This document shows, one piece after another, positions 1 to 8,059 of a stretch of 32,990 nucleotides of DNA (its first letter is position 1; every line of letters begins with the position of its first letter). The DNA is from an uncultured Clostridia bacterium (GTDB lineage: Bacteria > Bacillota > Clostridia > Christensenellales > UBA1242), in NCBI GenBank assembly GCA_944362965.1, contig CALVTR010000001.1:154529-187518 (forward strand). The letters run 5' to 3'. The notes below the pieces were generated by a model that saw nothing but the letters and a program-made list of their open reading frames with translations, was not told the DNA's origin and searched no databases. Made by a program: the position numbers and the translations under genes.

Positions 1-82
1 GGATGTCTTTTGGAAGGTTGTCAATTCTTCCTTCATATTTTTTTAATTCTTGCTCTTCTTTTTTAAATTCTTCGTCTGTCAT
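1..82 (-). CDS. Partial phage structural-region protein (N-terminus only)
   Basis: The first 27 codons of a gene that continues off the left edge. It starts with ATG at 82-80, preceded by a strong GGAGG ribosome binding site, and its ATGA start overlaps the stop codon of the upstream minor capsid gene by 4 nt, so it is translationally coupled to it. The visible residues are very charged (Lys/Glu-rich, opening MTDEEFKKEEQELKK). The position, directly after the minor head protein, is where scaffold or small head-assembly genes usually lie in SPP1-like phages, but too little is visible to assign a function. Confidence 0.7.
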   Translation of the reverse strand, partial: MTDEEFKKEEQELKKYEGRIDNLPKDI

Positions 83-1665
83 AATTCCTCCAACGCAATA
101 TATAATATACCATTTTCAATTCGTTTCCCCAAAACTTTAAATGGGATATTGGGTGGATAAAGAGCTTCTTTTTCTTTTATATTTACTTTCGTTAAGTCAG
201 CAGCCTTATTGGCATTTAAAATATAAATTCTCACATTTGCGTTCTCATTATAAGAATCACTTGTTGTTGTAGATAAAAATTGATTATACTTAATCTCCGC
301 ACCTACTTCATGTTGATTATAAAATTCTTCTAAAATATCTATATCATCTATTTCCATATCTCTTACAAGTAGTTGATTCTTTACCTTTGGTAATTTGTCT
401 AAGGCTATTGATAAATTATCTCTTAAATGTGTGTAATACTCATCTAATTCATTGCCGTTTCTCATTTGAGAATTTAGTTTATAAGAGTCGGAGCTTATAT
501 ATTTGACAACTGAATCTCTTTGACTCAATGACAATCGTAAATAGTTATAATCATTGTGAGTATCATTTATCTCTTCAAATTCTGGTGAAATTTGCGGTTT
601 CGTTTCCCCACCTATTTGCTCTCTTTCATATTGTCTGAAAAGTCTTACACCGTCCAAGTTATTGCTTGCCTTTATATGTTCTCTTTGCTTTTTTTGATAT
701 TCAAGCACTTTTTGATGAGCTTTTAACTGTTCGCTCTGAGTTAAGCTACCTTGTTCTAACCTTTTATATTTACGAATTTCCCGTTCATAACGCCGTTGTT
801 TTTGCTCTGCTTGATATTGCTGTCTATTTTGCTCAGCAGTCCATGTTTCTTGATAATCACCTTTAAGTTTCTTCTCTTCTCCTTTAAAAGGCACCCTAAA
901 TCTATGCCTACAATTCGGATGCAATAAGCCCTGACTTATGGCTTCGCTTAATAATGGGTGAACTCCATCTGGCCGCCCATTTGCTTTCCAATCATCAATT
1001 AACACTAGATTTTCCCATTTTGCGCACTTCTCACAACTACCAAAGTGAGCAGTAACTACAACATAATAATTGCCTGTCTCATCTCTTGCGTGTCCTTCAC
1101 CTGTAAGAGTTGCATCATGGTCAAACTCACCTTCAACAATATCAGCAAATGTTTCAATGTTTGTTTGAGCACCATTTGTTTTAACACTTCCTACAATCCC
1201 CTTCTCAAGATATTGCGATTGTGCCTGGTCTATAGCTTGATACAAGTCTTGTGCTTGGTTGTATACAGAAACTGCACTAACTATTCCAGAAAATGCTCCC
1301 ATAGCAGAAGATAAGGCTATTCGGCACATGCTTGAAACCACACTCTCTGCATTACTTTTTAAAGCTTTAGCACGCTCATTTTCATTGTTATTGATATCTT
1401 CATCAAGTTGACTTGCAACACTTGACACGCCTCTATTATAGCCCTTTGTTATAGTATCATTCATATAACTAGTAGCTTGACGATAGGCATTGCTGACTGC
1501 TTGTGCATTGACCCTTTCAAGCATGCTTTGATTTGCTCGCATATTCATTTGAAAGTTTTCAACAGCTGAGAGCGTCGAGTTTGGGTAACTTTGAAATAAA
1601 GCTCTTTGATTTGATATAAGCTGGCTCTCAAGGTCAGCAAATATATCTGCAAGTCTGTTTGCCAT
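79..1665 (-). CDS. Phage minor capsid (MuF/Phage_min_cap2-type) protein fused to an ADP-ribosyltransferase domain
   Basis: A 528-residue two-part protein. The N-terminal ~260 residues look like a phage minor head protein: a helical region, then C211-x2-C214 and H249-x2-C252-x-H254, the metal-binding signature of this family. After a Lys/Glu/Gln-rich helical linker (about 265-360), the C-terminus (about 370-528) carries R-S-E-type ADP-ribosyltransferase motifs: R435 in LLVRD, S465 in FLSTTT, and the E498-K-E500 turn in EKEALYP followed by FKVLGK. Such fusions are known in temperate Firmicutes phages; the toxin part is thought to be packaged with the head and delivered with DNA, or to act as an effector. 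It follows the portal gene (1-nt overlap) and overlaps the next gene by 4 nt. All three ART motifs look intact, so activity is plausible; the target is unknown. Confidence 0.9.
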   Translation of the reverse strand: MANRLADIFADLESQLISNQRALFQSYPNSTLSAVENFQMNMRANQSMLERVNAQAVSNAYRQATSYMNDTITKGYNRGVSSVASQLDEDINNNENERAKALKSNAESVVSSMCRIALSSAMGAFSGIVSAVSVYNQAQDLYQAIDQAQSQYLEKGIVGSVKTNGAQTNIETFADIVEGEFDHDATLTGEGHARDETGNYYVVVTAHFGSCEKCAKWENLVLIDDWKANGRPDGVHPLLSEAISQGLLHPNCRHRFRVPFKGEEKKLKGDYQETWTAEQNRQQYQAEQKQRRYEREIRKYKRLEQGSLTQSEQLKAHQKVLEYQKKQREHIKASNNLDGVRLFRQYEREQIGGETKPQISPEFEEINDTHNDYNYLRLSLSQRDSVVKYISSDSYKLNSQMRNGNELDEYYTHLRDNLSIALDKLPKVKNQLLVRDMEIDDIDILEEFYNQHEVGAEIKYNQFLSTTTSDSYNENANVRIYILNANKAADLTKVNIKEKEALYPPNIPFKVLGKRIENGILYIALEEL

Positions 1666-3026
1666 TAAATGTTACCACCGAAAGAATAAAGCCCAGGATT
1701 ATTTAGTGTTGCGTAATCAATTTGAGGGTTTTCTTTTTTTTCTTTTTTAAGGTTCTTTTCTACATCTTCGTTGTAGAATGAAAATTGCTTGCCGAGAGTT
1801 TCTTTGTCGATAATATTTCGATTATCTACCTGCGAAACAATACTTGCCATTTCAACGTCATTGCGTGGAAGAGAACGATTAAATGTTATTGTTATGTCTT
1901 GAACGTCAATTTCCTGTTGCCCTAACAATTTCAACGCACTTGCAAAGAGTTTTAACCTTCTCCTTAAGCATTTTTCAAAGAATGTCTGTTTCTCGCTTGT
2001 GAGTGCTTCAAAACCTATCAATTTATATTGCATGGCAACGCCGCTTGAATTGTTTGCGAAGTTTACGTCCGTCATGTTAGGAACAAAGCTTGTTGCATGT
2101 ATATCCGCCCTTAATGCAGAAGCTAGAACACTTATTTTGCTCTGGTCCATTATTTTAGTAAGCCATGCTGCAGATTGCTCATTTGACGTAAACTCTAGTA
2201 TCTTGTCTTTCTTAAGTTGTTTTCGCCTATCTTCAAACTCTTTCTGGTCACCCTGATAAAGGTTTGTATTGTATAGCATGAGAATAGCGTCGTTAAAGTC
2301 TTCAATGTCATTTATTTGCTCAGCAAATATCTTTTCATACGAGTCAATAGCATTTATATTTTGCTCAAAATCGCCTTGAATTTCGTCATTATTTTTAAGT
2401 TCTGTTATCGGCACCCTATCAAACCCATGTGCTTCTGGCTTTCCTACTTGTTTAGGATTGATAAAGTTAGCACCTGCTTGATAAGTTGTTTTGTATGTAT
2501 TATCATAAAGTTCAATTATAGTTTTATTATCATCTGCCTTATAAAAATGTAGTCCATACAAACAATTATGTTCAACTGTGTTGTCGCAGATTATTTCAGC
2601 CTCATATTCGCTTATATCCGCCACCTTAGGCACTGGCTTTTCATCACTCGACATATAAGCTAGCTCATAACTAAGCCCTGATATAGACATTGTTTTAGCC
2701 ATATGTTTATCATGCATAGGCATCGACTGTCTTTTGTATAAGTCCATTATCTTGTCAAAAGTTTCTTTGCCCTGCTCGCCGTTGTAACTATAATCCACTT
2801 GTTTGCCAACAAGATAATTCGTAGCCATGACTGTTATGTATTTAGCAAGATTTATAACAGGCTTATTATTAGGTCTATCTTCACCTTTGTTTAAATCCAA
2901 AATCTCATGCTTGCCATTGTAATAATCATGATTTTTAGTGAATTTTTCATAAAGTTCTTTATGTTTAGCTATCCATTCTGTAATAAGACTTGGAGTAGCT
3001 ATTGTATCTTTATCAACTATTATCAT
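1665..3026 (-). CDS. Phage portal protein, SPP1 gp6 family
   Basis: A 453-residue portal protein that would form the dodecameric ring at the capsid vertex through which DNA is pumped. The whole length resembles the SPP1 gp6-like family (Phage_prot_Gp6): an N-terminal region with YYNGKHEIL and NLAKYITVMATNYLVGKQVDY, a central beta-rich wing, and the clip and stem helices that include DVNFANNSSGVAMQYKL near residue 325. Length is usual for this family. It begins one base after the terminase large subunit gene ends (3027) and its stop overlaps the minor capsid start by one base, giving the classic terS-terL-portal-minor head order of a headful-packaging siphovirus. No defects seen. Confidence 0.95.
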   Translation of the reverse strand: MIIVDKDTIATPSLITEWIAKHKELYEKFTKNHDYYNGKHEILDLNKGEDRPNNKPVINLAKYITVMATNYLVGKQVDYSYNGEQGKETFDKIMDLYKRQSMPMHDKHMAKTMSISGLSYELAYMSSDEKPVPKVADISEYEAEIICDNTVEHNCLYGLHFYKADDNKTIIELYDNTYKTTYQAGANFINPKQVGKPEAHGFDRVPITELKNNDEIQGDFEQNINAIDSYEKIFAEQINDIEDFNDAILMLYNTNLYQGDQKEFEDRRKQLKKDKILEFTSNEQSAAWLTKIMDQSKISVLASALRADIHATSFVPNMTDVNFANNSSGVAMQYKLIGFEALTSEKQTFFEKCLRRRLKLFASALKLLGQQEIDVQDITITFNRSLPRNDVEMASIVSQVDNRNIIDKETLGKQFSFYNEDVEKNLKKEKKENPQIDYATLNNPGLYSFGGNI

Positions 3027-4322
3027 TTATAATCCTAGTTCCTTTTTACTTAAAATTCTGGCTGGTGGTATTCTGTCCATATCTTCCGAGAGCGCGTAAC
3101 GCATAGCATCTATTAAGTGATTATATTTATCTACTGGCTGCTTTATGGTATTGCCGTCTTTGTCTTTCTTCCATTGGTAAAGAGTGAGTTCATTCTTTAA
3201 ATTCTGACAAAACTTATCAACTATAATCTCGTAACCCTGTAACCACTGAATACCAAACCGAACACTATCGCCACCTTTAAATGCTGGTGCTGCATTGATA
3301 CCATTGTCTTTTAGTTCCTGTATTGATTTTTGTTCAGCACTGTCTGCAATTACCCTTTGGTAGCCAAGATATGGTTTAAGTTCAACAGCCAAATCATAGT
3401 TGGTTTTACCTTTTTCGTAATACTCTTGAAACACATAAATCTTTTTGTTCTTCCTATCAAAGTTAAGTTTAATAAATGCTGACGGGTCTTGAGCAAAGCC
3501 GAAGTCTAAGCCATTTCGTATATTGTCAAATGTTTGTTGTAAAGGCACTTCAATTTCTTGCCCTGCTTTTAATACTTTCACAGGAACAGACAAATCTTCT
3601 ACATGCCAGTTAGTGAATATTCTGTCACCAAGCACTCCCCAATTACCCAATGTATAAACTTGATAATAATATGGGTCTTTTTCGTTCTCAAGTTCGTCAT
3701 GGTCGTCTTGTGATAGAAACTCATTGTCTCTATGTGTTGTTTTAAGAATGAGTAAATTATCATCTTGATAAAGGTTTTTATTATCTTCCCACTTACTAAA
3801 AAATTCCGTATAAATCCAGTGCGTTTGATAGATTGGGTTAAACGATATTGTTATGCGTTTAGAGTGCTTTGAATACCCACGAAGTCTTTTGCGAAGCTGT
3901 TTATAATCTTCGTAATTTACTTCAGTTCCTTCTTCAATCCAAATGTCAGTTAGCGCACCTTTTATAGGTGTAATAGATTTGACTTTCTCAACGTCATCAA
4001 GTCCAGAGAATAAGATTTGTTTGTCATTAAGGTTACAGGTGATGGTAAGGTCACTTTTAGCTATGTCAAAATACTCGTTGAGCTTAAAGAGTGATATCGC
4101 CTTTATGATTTCATTCCAACACGACTTTTTCAACGTGTTTCCTGTGTTTCTGACAATTAAATAATTCCTGCCAGATAGCACGTCAAGAACCGCTCTTTCT
4201 GCAAGAAAAACTGACTTGCCAGATGATGAACCGCCAAAGAATATTTGTGTTCTTTGAGATGCAAACAAAAAAGGCTGATATACTTTATTTACCAGCCCTG
4301 TTGGATTAAACTCAATCGTCAC
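3027..4322 (-). CDS. terL: Terminase large subunit, PBSX/Terminase_3 type
   Basis: The DNA-packaging motor: an N-terminal ATPase and a C-terminal RNase H-fold nuclease that cuts the concatemer. Visible motifs: Walker A GGSSSGKS at residues 30-37, Walker B IWIEE at 127-131, coupling motif around SFNP (160-163), and nuclease acidic residues D273 (GLDFGF), D327 (ADSAE) and D405 (NHLIDAMRY). At 431 residues it is full length. It overlaps the small terminase gene by 11 nt and abuts the portal gene. All catalytic residues are in place, so packaging should be functional if the rest of the prophage is. Confidence 0.97.
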   Translation of the reverse strand: MTIEFNPTGLVNKVYQPFLFASQRTQIFFGGSSSGKSVFLAERAVLDVLSGRNYLIVRNTGNTLKKSCWNEIIKAISLFKLNEYFDIAKSDLTITCNLNDKQILFSGLDDVEKVKSITPIKGALTDIWIEEGTEVNYEDYKQLRKRLRGYSKHSKRITISFNPIYQTHWIYTEFFSKWEDNKNLYQDDNLLILKTTHRDNEFLSQDDHDELENEKDPYYYQVYTLGNWGVLGDRIFTNWHVEDLSVPVKVLKAGQEIEVPLQQTFDNIRNGLDFGFAQDPSAFIKLNFDRKNKKIYVFQEYYEKGKTNYDLAVELKPYLGYQRVIADSAEQKSIQELKDNGINAAPAFKGGDSVRFGIQWLQGYEIIVDKFCQNLKNELTLYQWKKDKDGNTIKQPVDKYNHLIDAMRYALSEDMDRIPPARILSKKELGL

Positions 4323-4737
4323 TCTTTACTACCTTTATAATGCAGTCGTCTTTATTTGAAATACTTGTTTCTCGTTTTTCAATAAACATTCCTTGCGACT
4401 TACCTAAAAGCTCACTCGCTTTTAATCTATTTGCTATGCCAGCTTCGCCATCAAGAAGTATCTTAGTCCAAAATTCACGCAGCTGCTGTGCGTTGTAAAT
4501 CGTGCTTTTCTCGGCTTTGCTATTAAGTTCGCTTAGCCTTTGCATTACCTTAGCGTCTTTAGCTAGTGCACATGCATTTGAGTCAACACTGTTTTCCGCC
4601 CAACTCTTTGAATTTGGGTATGCTTTATAATATGCTTGTCTTTGACTTGAACCTTTAAACAATTCCTGAACAAAAATCTCTTGTGCCTTAGTTAATTGTT
4701 TCTCCCGTTTCTGCACCTTCTGCTGTTTGCTTTGCAT
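4312..4737 (-). CDS. terS: Terminase small subunit (Terminase_2 family)
   Basis: A 141-residue DNA-recognition subunit that picks the pac/cos site and hands it to TerL. The N-terminal HTH region has the family's typical LTKAQEIFVQELFKGSSQRQAYYKAYP (about residues 15-42, with AYYKAYP as the hallmark), followed by a helical oligomerisation part. The ATG at 4737 has GAGGTGG 6 nt upstream. It overlaps the upstream 101-codon gene by 50 nt and terL by 11 nt, so it is tightly coupled to both. Confidence 0.93.
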   Translation of the reverse strand: MQSKQQKVQKREKQLTKAQEIFVQELFKGSSQRQAYYKAYPNSKSWAENSVDSNACALAKDAKVMQRLSELNSKAEKSTIYNAQQLREFWTKILLDGEAGIANRLKASELLGKSQGMFIEKRETSISNKDDCIIKVVKSDD

Positions 4738-4993
4738 TGTCTACCACCTCTTCACTCTCTTGCTGCGTTTCTAAAAGCCCTGAGTTATTAAGCTCAACTA
4801 TCTCAGTAAGTCCTTCACATGAAACGCCATCATTTGTTATGTCAGCAACTATACCTGTTTCCTTATCAATACAAATAGTCGAATTTGTGCTAATTGGCTT
4901 TACAAGTATATCTCCTTCATCTTCATAGCCACGACTGATAAGTTCTTCTGTTCTCTCTGTCACATTAGGACACTTCAAAATTTTTTCTTCCAT
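4688..4993 (-). CDS. Unknown acidic protein, first gene of the packaging operon
   Basis: A 101-residue protein of unknown function. The start is ATG at 4993 because AAAGGAGAG lies just upstream; the same frame stays open for 46 more codons toward 5131, but that part has no binding site and falls in the structured leader. The protein is acidic, with a C-terminal Glu/Gln/Thr-rich tail (after about residue 75) that looks disordered. It has a short beta-rich middle (TICIDKETGIVADI). It is the first gene after the putative late promoter and overlaps terS by 50 nt, an unusually long overlap. A role in packaging or its regulation is only suggested by position. Confidence 0.75.
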   Translation of the reverse strand: MEEKILKCPNVTERTEELISRGYEDEGDILVKPISTNSTICIDKETGIVADITNDGVSCEGLTEIVELNNSGLLETQQESEEVVDNAKQTAEGAETGETIN

Positions 4994-5246
4994 TATTTCT
5001 CTCTCCTTTATATTTTTGAAAGCTGTCTGAGTTGCACAGACGTTAATCTCTTGCTTCCATAAAAAAGAATGACCAAACCTAATCATTCTTTTATGTAGCT
5101 GCACTGTGTTACCCCACCGGTCGCGTCTCATGCAGCTTGACCAAATCTTTGAATATTACTAAATTAAAAGGAGGCGACGCCTGTTCCACCAAAGGGAAGA
5201 ATGCTAGAATAACATACCTCTCAAACTTCTTCTTTCATTCTTCCAT
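4994..5246 (-). other. Structured non-coding late leader (possible attenuator or pac/cos region)
   Basis: About 250 bases between the late promoter and the first packaging gene. On the minus strand it contains a perfect 9-bp inverted repeat (GGAAGAATG at 5244-5236 with CATTCTTCC at 5203-5195), a perfect 7-bp one (AGCTGCA at 5137-5131 with TGCAGCT at 5103-5097), and a 9-bp one (AAAGAATGA at 5091-5083 with TCATTCTTT at 5072-5064) that ends in a T run. The last resembles a weak terminator. No good ORF with a ribosome site is present. Location directly before terS also fits a packaging recognition site. No RNA family was recognised. Confidence 0.5.
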
Positions 5247-5252
5247 GATACT

Positions 5253-5287
5253 ATTATAAAACATAAAAAGGGTGCAAAAGGGTGCAA
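5253..5287 (-). promoter_or_regulatory. Putative late promoter with two activator-type direct repeats
   Basis: A TATAAT -10 box (5258-5253, minus strand) lacks a good -35 hexamer at the usual spacing. In its place are two tandem copies of GGGTGCAA (plus strand 5270-5277 and 5280-5287), 10 bp apart, that is one helical turn. This is what an activator-dependent late promoter would look like. The gene that ends at 5288 encodes a likely late transcription regulator. Activation by that protein is an inference. Confidence 0.5.
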
Positions 5288-5743
5288 TTATAAAATTTCT
5301 TTATAATTTTCTTGTTGATACAATGCTGGCAGTTGGGCATATAGTTTAACACCGCGAAATTTAATTGATTTCACCCCATCAAACGAATAGTTTAACTCTA
5401 CCGCGAGTTTCTCTAACGACTTATTCTCAACATAATACCCACGCAGCACCGAACAGTATGGTTCTCGAAGCTTGTATATCTTACGCTCTATATCGTTCTG
5501 CAAACACAAGCTGTAAATCTCCGCCTGCATGAGCTCGTCGCGATATTGTTTTATCTTGTCCAGGAGAGTTGCAACCTTGTCTTCCTTTGAAACTTGTCCA
5601 CCCTGCACACCCAAGTTCTCGGTTGCTCCGCCAAGAGAATACATGCGGTCTTGCAACTCTGCTATTCGCTCTTTTATGTAGTTCATACGTTTTTTAGTCT
5701 TTCGATACATATTAAGTTCTTCAAGTGCTTGTTTTATTTCCAT
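5288..5743 (-). CDS. Sigma-like late transcription regulator (DUF1492/ArpU/RinA-type)
   Basis: A 151-residue protein. Residues 1-90 are mainly helical (coiled-coil like, NYIKERIAELQDRM and IKQYRDELMQAEIY). The C-terminal part (about 88-140) resembles sigma region 4: YKLREPYCSVLRGYYVENKSLEKLAVELNYSFDGVKSIKFRGVKL, with a recognition helix after the turn at LNYS. This layout matches DUF1492 proteins, which in many Firmicutes phages sit just upstream of the terminase genes and are believed to switch on late transcription like ArpU or RinA. Here it is again last in the early run and directly precedes the putative late promoter. Family assignment by eye. Confidence 0.7.
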   Translation of the reverse strand: MEIKQALEELNMYRKTKKRMNYIKERIAELQDRMYSLGGATENLGVQGGQVSKEDKVATLLDKIKQYRDELMQAEIYSLCLQNDIERKIYKLREPYCSVLRGYYVENKSLEKLAVELNYSFDGVKSIKFRGVKLYAQLPALYQQENYKEIL

Positions 5744-5765
5744 TTATTCTCCTTTTAATTTGCTG

Positions 5766-6191
5766 TCACTTGCCTGTAACTTGCTTGGCTTGTTGGTAGA
5801 ACTCGTATGCCCTGTGAATATTATCGTAAACATAACAATCATCTTCTCTTTCACACGCCAACTCGCAAGCCCTTTTCCAAGTGTCTCGGTCGGCTTTAAT
5901 ATCACAATATTGTTGGTGTATTAGTTTTCTATCTCGTGCAATAAACTTCATATCATCAGCATCTTGACCTGACAATGTAAATAACCATTCTAACATTTGA
6001 TTAAGTTCTTCCACATCAATGCCATACTTTTCCATAATATCTTCAAATTGTCTTAATTTGTTTATTGTCTGATTAAAAGCATAGCAATTACAACAATCTT
6101 CATCACTATTACAATTTCTATCCGAGCAAAATTTTAAGCCAAAGCCCTTTTCAGGTGTTTCTTCTAATGTATTTGTCAATCTCTCTGCCAT
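5766..6191 (-). CDS. Unknown phage protein with N-terminal cysteine cluster
   Basis: A 141-residue protein, function not recognised. Near residues 22-38 it has CSDRNCNSDEDCCNCY, five cysteines in a short acidic stretch that could bind metal. The rest is predicted helical, with a second Cys pair around ACELACERED and DDCY. It lies in the early accessory run, 22 nt before the sigma-like regulator, with only 9 nt to the gene upstream. Confidence 0.7.
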   Translation of the reverse strand: MAERLTNTLEETPEKGFGLKFCSDRNCNSDEDCCNCYAFNQTINKLRQFEDIMEKYGIDVEELNQMLEWLFTLSGQDADDMKFIARDRKLIHQQYCDIKADRDTWKRACELACEREDDCYVYDNIHRAYEFYQQAKQVTGK

Positions 6192-6200
6192 ATCATTCTC

Positions 6201-6740
6201 CTAACTAAACCAAATTTTACCTTTATGTTTTATTGTTTCTTCACAACATTCAATAAGGTCTTGAACCCAATCATAGTTCCAACCAGAATACCCCCAAGTT
6301 TTTCCTGTTTGTTCGTGGTATTCTTTCAAGTGTAGCACTAACAATACAAGTTGTTCATAAGGTATTTCACCTTCGCAGTCATTGTGAGTAACAAATGCAA
6401 AACAATCATATAATTTAGGGTATTTATCTTTTATTAAATCAAGTCTATCAAGATAGTCTAATACTTTTGGGTTGCTTCTGTTTGCTTCTTCAAAGTCATT
6501 TAAGTTTACTAACACTACATATTTTTCATTATACCAGTATCCATTTGGGAAAAATCTAGTAAATAATTCATCAAATGTCGAAATACTGCCATTTGTTAAA
6601 AAACTCATAAAATTTTCTCTAAAAAATTTATATGCACCATAACCAGTATCTGTTGAAAAATAATCTTTATTCCGTTTTCTTTCTTCTCCATCCTTTGTAT
6701 AACCATAATTTTTATTTACTGCAGTTAATGTAAGTCCCAT
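6201..6740 (-). CDS. Unknown phage accessory protein
   Basis: A 179-residue soluble protein rich in Tyr, Phe, Trp and Asn. It has an N-terminal stretch with DYFSTDTGYGAYKFFRENF, a middle region with DYLDRLDLIKDKYPKLYDCFAF, and ends with GYSGWNYDWVQDLIECCEETI. No known catalytic motif was found. It is one of the co-directional early accessory genes; the gene upstream ends 2 nt before its start. Confidence 0.7.
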   Translation of the reverse strand: MGLTLTAVNKNYGYTKDGEERKRNKDYFSTDTGYGAYKFFRENFMSFLTNGSISTFDELFTRFFPNGYWYNEKYVVLVNLNDFEEANRSNPKVLDYLDRLDLIKDKYPKLYDCFAFVTHNDCEGEIPYEQLVLLVLHLKEYHEQTGKTWGYSGWNYDWVQDLIECCEETIKHKGKIWFS

Positions 6741-6742
6741 TT

Positions 6743-7261
6743 TTATTCTCCTTTTAACTCTTTGATTTGATTATCTATCATTTCTATTATGTCATAATAT
6801 TCAAGTTGTTTATGCTTATACAGACATTTATGATTAAATTCCCAATGTTCATAATTTATATCGAATGTATCTAATATATTTTTTGCCAGTTTTTCAAGTT
6901 CTTGAATTGCAAGTTGTGTTTTTTCAATAATCAGTTTTGTGTTTTCTTTGAACATTTCTGTGGCTGTTTCATGTTTACCGAGATGTTTAAGAAGTTCAAT
7001 TTCTTTATTTTTATCATCAAATAGTTTTTTATCTCTTTCAACAATCTCATCTATTCTTTTATTTCGCTTTCTTATTTCTTCTTTACAAAATTCAATCTCT
7101 TTGTCTTTTTCTTCTAGTTGTTGTTTGAGTTGTTTGTTATTATCTCTTAGTTTGTTTAAATATCTCATTGTTTCACTTTGTTCGGCAGTCATCTCTACTA
7201 TTTGCTCATTTAATTCAGCAATTCGATTTATTGCATAACTTTTTGTAAATTCTTTACTCAT
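6743..7261 (-). CDS. Coiled-coil phage protein, function unknown
   Basis: A 172-residue protein with a long continuous coiled coil (about residues 10-85, Glu/Lys/Leu heptads with IAELNEQIVEMTAEQ and KQLKQQLEEKDKEIEFCKEE), then a less regular helical region and a C-terminal amphipathic helix. The start overlaps the upstream gene's end by 8 nt. Such proteins are common among phage accessory genes and give no firm clue to role. Confidence 0.7.
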   Translation of the reverse strand: MSKEFTKSYAINRIAELNEQIVEMTAEQSETMRYLNKLRDNNKQLKQQLEEKDKEIEFCKEEIRKRNKRIDEIVERDKKLFDDKNKEIELLKHLGKHETATEMFKENTKLIIEKTQLAIQELEKLAKNILDTFDINYEHWEFNHKCLYKHKQLEYYDIIEMIDNQIKELKGE

Positions 7262-7649
7262 TCCCTTGTATCTCCTTTAATTTGGCTTGTGCTTCTTGTT
7301 CGGTGACGAATAATTCATCTTCTCTTATCCAAAAATAATCTCGTTGCAAGTTTGGTATCCTATAAAAAATACCACTTCTTGTTGCAAAGTATTGAATATC
7401 TTCTACTAATCCTAGATATATTTTATTTCTTGCTATATGATAATAGTAAACTTCTTGCCCTATCCTAAATTTTGGCACAATCGCCTTTTCTTTAAGTTCT
7501 GCAAGTTCTTGTTCTAGTTCAGTAATGCGTTTTTGTTGTCTGTTTAATAAATTACATACATCTTCTTGTGATAAACAATACTTATCTGTTTTATCTTCAA
7601 AATCAAGGACATTATCATTATTATCTAATGCAAATCTTTCTTCTTCCAT
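7254..7649 (-). CDS. Phage accessory protein with a small beta domain
   Basis: A 131-residue protein. Residues ~30-55 form a short coiled coil (KRITELEQELAELKEKA); residues ~60-125 form a beta-rich domain that begins KFRIGQEVYYYH and ends with FVTEQEAQAKLKEI. The same closing pattern (strand, then V/FLT-x-Q/E-EA-x-x-KL) occurs at the end of the 89-residue protein at 9515-9784, so the two probably share this fold. Domains of this kind recur in Clostridia phages; their function is not known to me. Confidence 0.7.
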   Translation of the reverse strand: MEEERFALDNNDNVLDFEDKTDKYCLSQEDVCNLLNRQQKRITELEQELAELKEKAIVPKFRIGQEVYYYHIARNKIYLGLVEDIQYFATRSGIFYRIPNLQRDYFWIREDELFVTEQEAQAKLKEIQGNE

Positions 7650-7650
7650 A

Positions 7651-7881
7651 CTACTCTCCTACAACTCGAATTTCGACTTTTACTGGCTTACAATTTTGTA
7701 GATTCATTAGTTTTATTTCTTTTAATGCGTTTTTTATTGTGAATACTTGTTTGTTTATAATAACTTTTTCTAAAACATTAGTAAAATATTCTTTTGCTTC
7801 CCAATTCCTATCAAAATTCCAACCTGCATAAAACTTACCGTCATCTCTTTGAATAACCCAAGCATATTCTGTCTTACTCAT
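7651..7881 (-). CDS. Small phage protein, unknown
   Basis: A 76-residue protein starting YAWVIQRDDGKFYAGW and ending VKVEIRVVGE. It resembles the next gene upstream (7874-8059) in outline: an opening W-V/I-I strand with a D/E-G-x-F turn, a central Lys/Glu-rich helix, and a closing VE-x-x-V strand. The two may be diverged tandem copies. It overlaps that neighbour by 8 nt. No function assigned. Confidence 0.65.
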   Translation of the reverse strand: MSKTEYAWVIQRDDGKFYAGWNFDRNWEAKEYFTNVLEKVIINKQVFTIKNALKEIKLMNLQNCKPVKVEIRVVGE

Positions 7882-8059
7882 CTTCCACCACCAATTCTAC
7901 AAGTTCATAAGTTCCATAACCTTTTATTTTTGACCAATTATTTATTCTTTCTAACTCTTTCTCTGCTCTTTCTTTATTTGCATAAGCAGTTCCTTTGTTA
8001 GTAAATATATTCAAGCTAAATCCACCTTCTGGCGACATAATTATCCAAACGCTTTTCAT
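7874..8059 (-). CDS. Small phage protein, possible paralogue of its downstream neighbour
   Basis: A 61-residue protein (SVWIIMSPEGGFS at the start, ELVELVVEDE at the end). Its helix ANKERAEKELERI matches in place the helix of the 76-residue neighbour. Start and stop overlap both flanking genes by 4-8 nt. Role unknown. Confidence 0.65.
   Translation of the reverse strand: MKSVWIIMSPEGGFSLNIFTNKGTAYANKERAEKELERINNWSKIKGYGTYELVELVVEDE

Noticed and set aside
4994..5131. Upstream extension of the 101-codon gene by 46 codons
   Set aside because: There is no ribosome site at the upstream ATG, the peptide is unlike the rest of the gene, and the DNA forms perfect hairpins.
6939..7238. Plus-strand Ser/Leu-rich 99-codon ORF
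   Set aside because: This is antisense to the coiled-coil gene at 6743-7261, a typical artefact of Glu/Lys-rich coding DNA.
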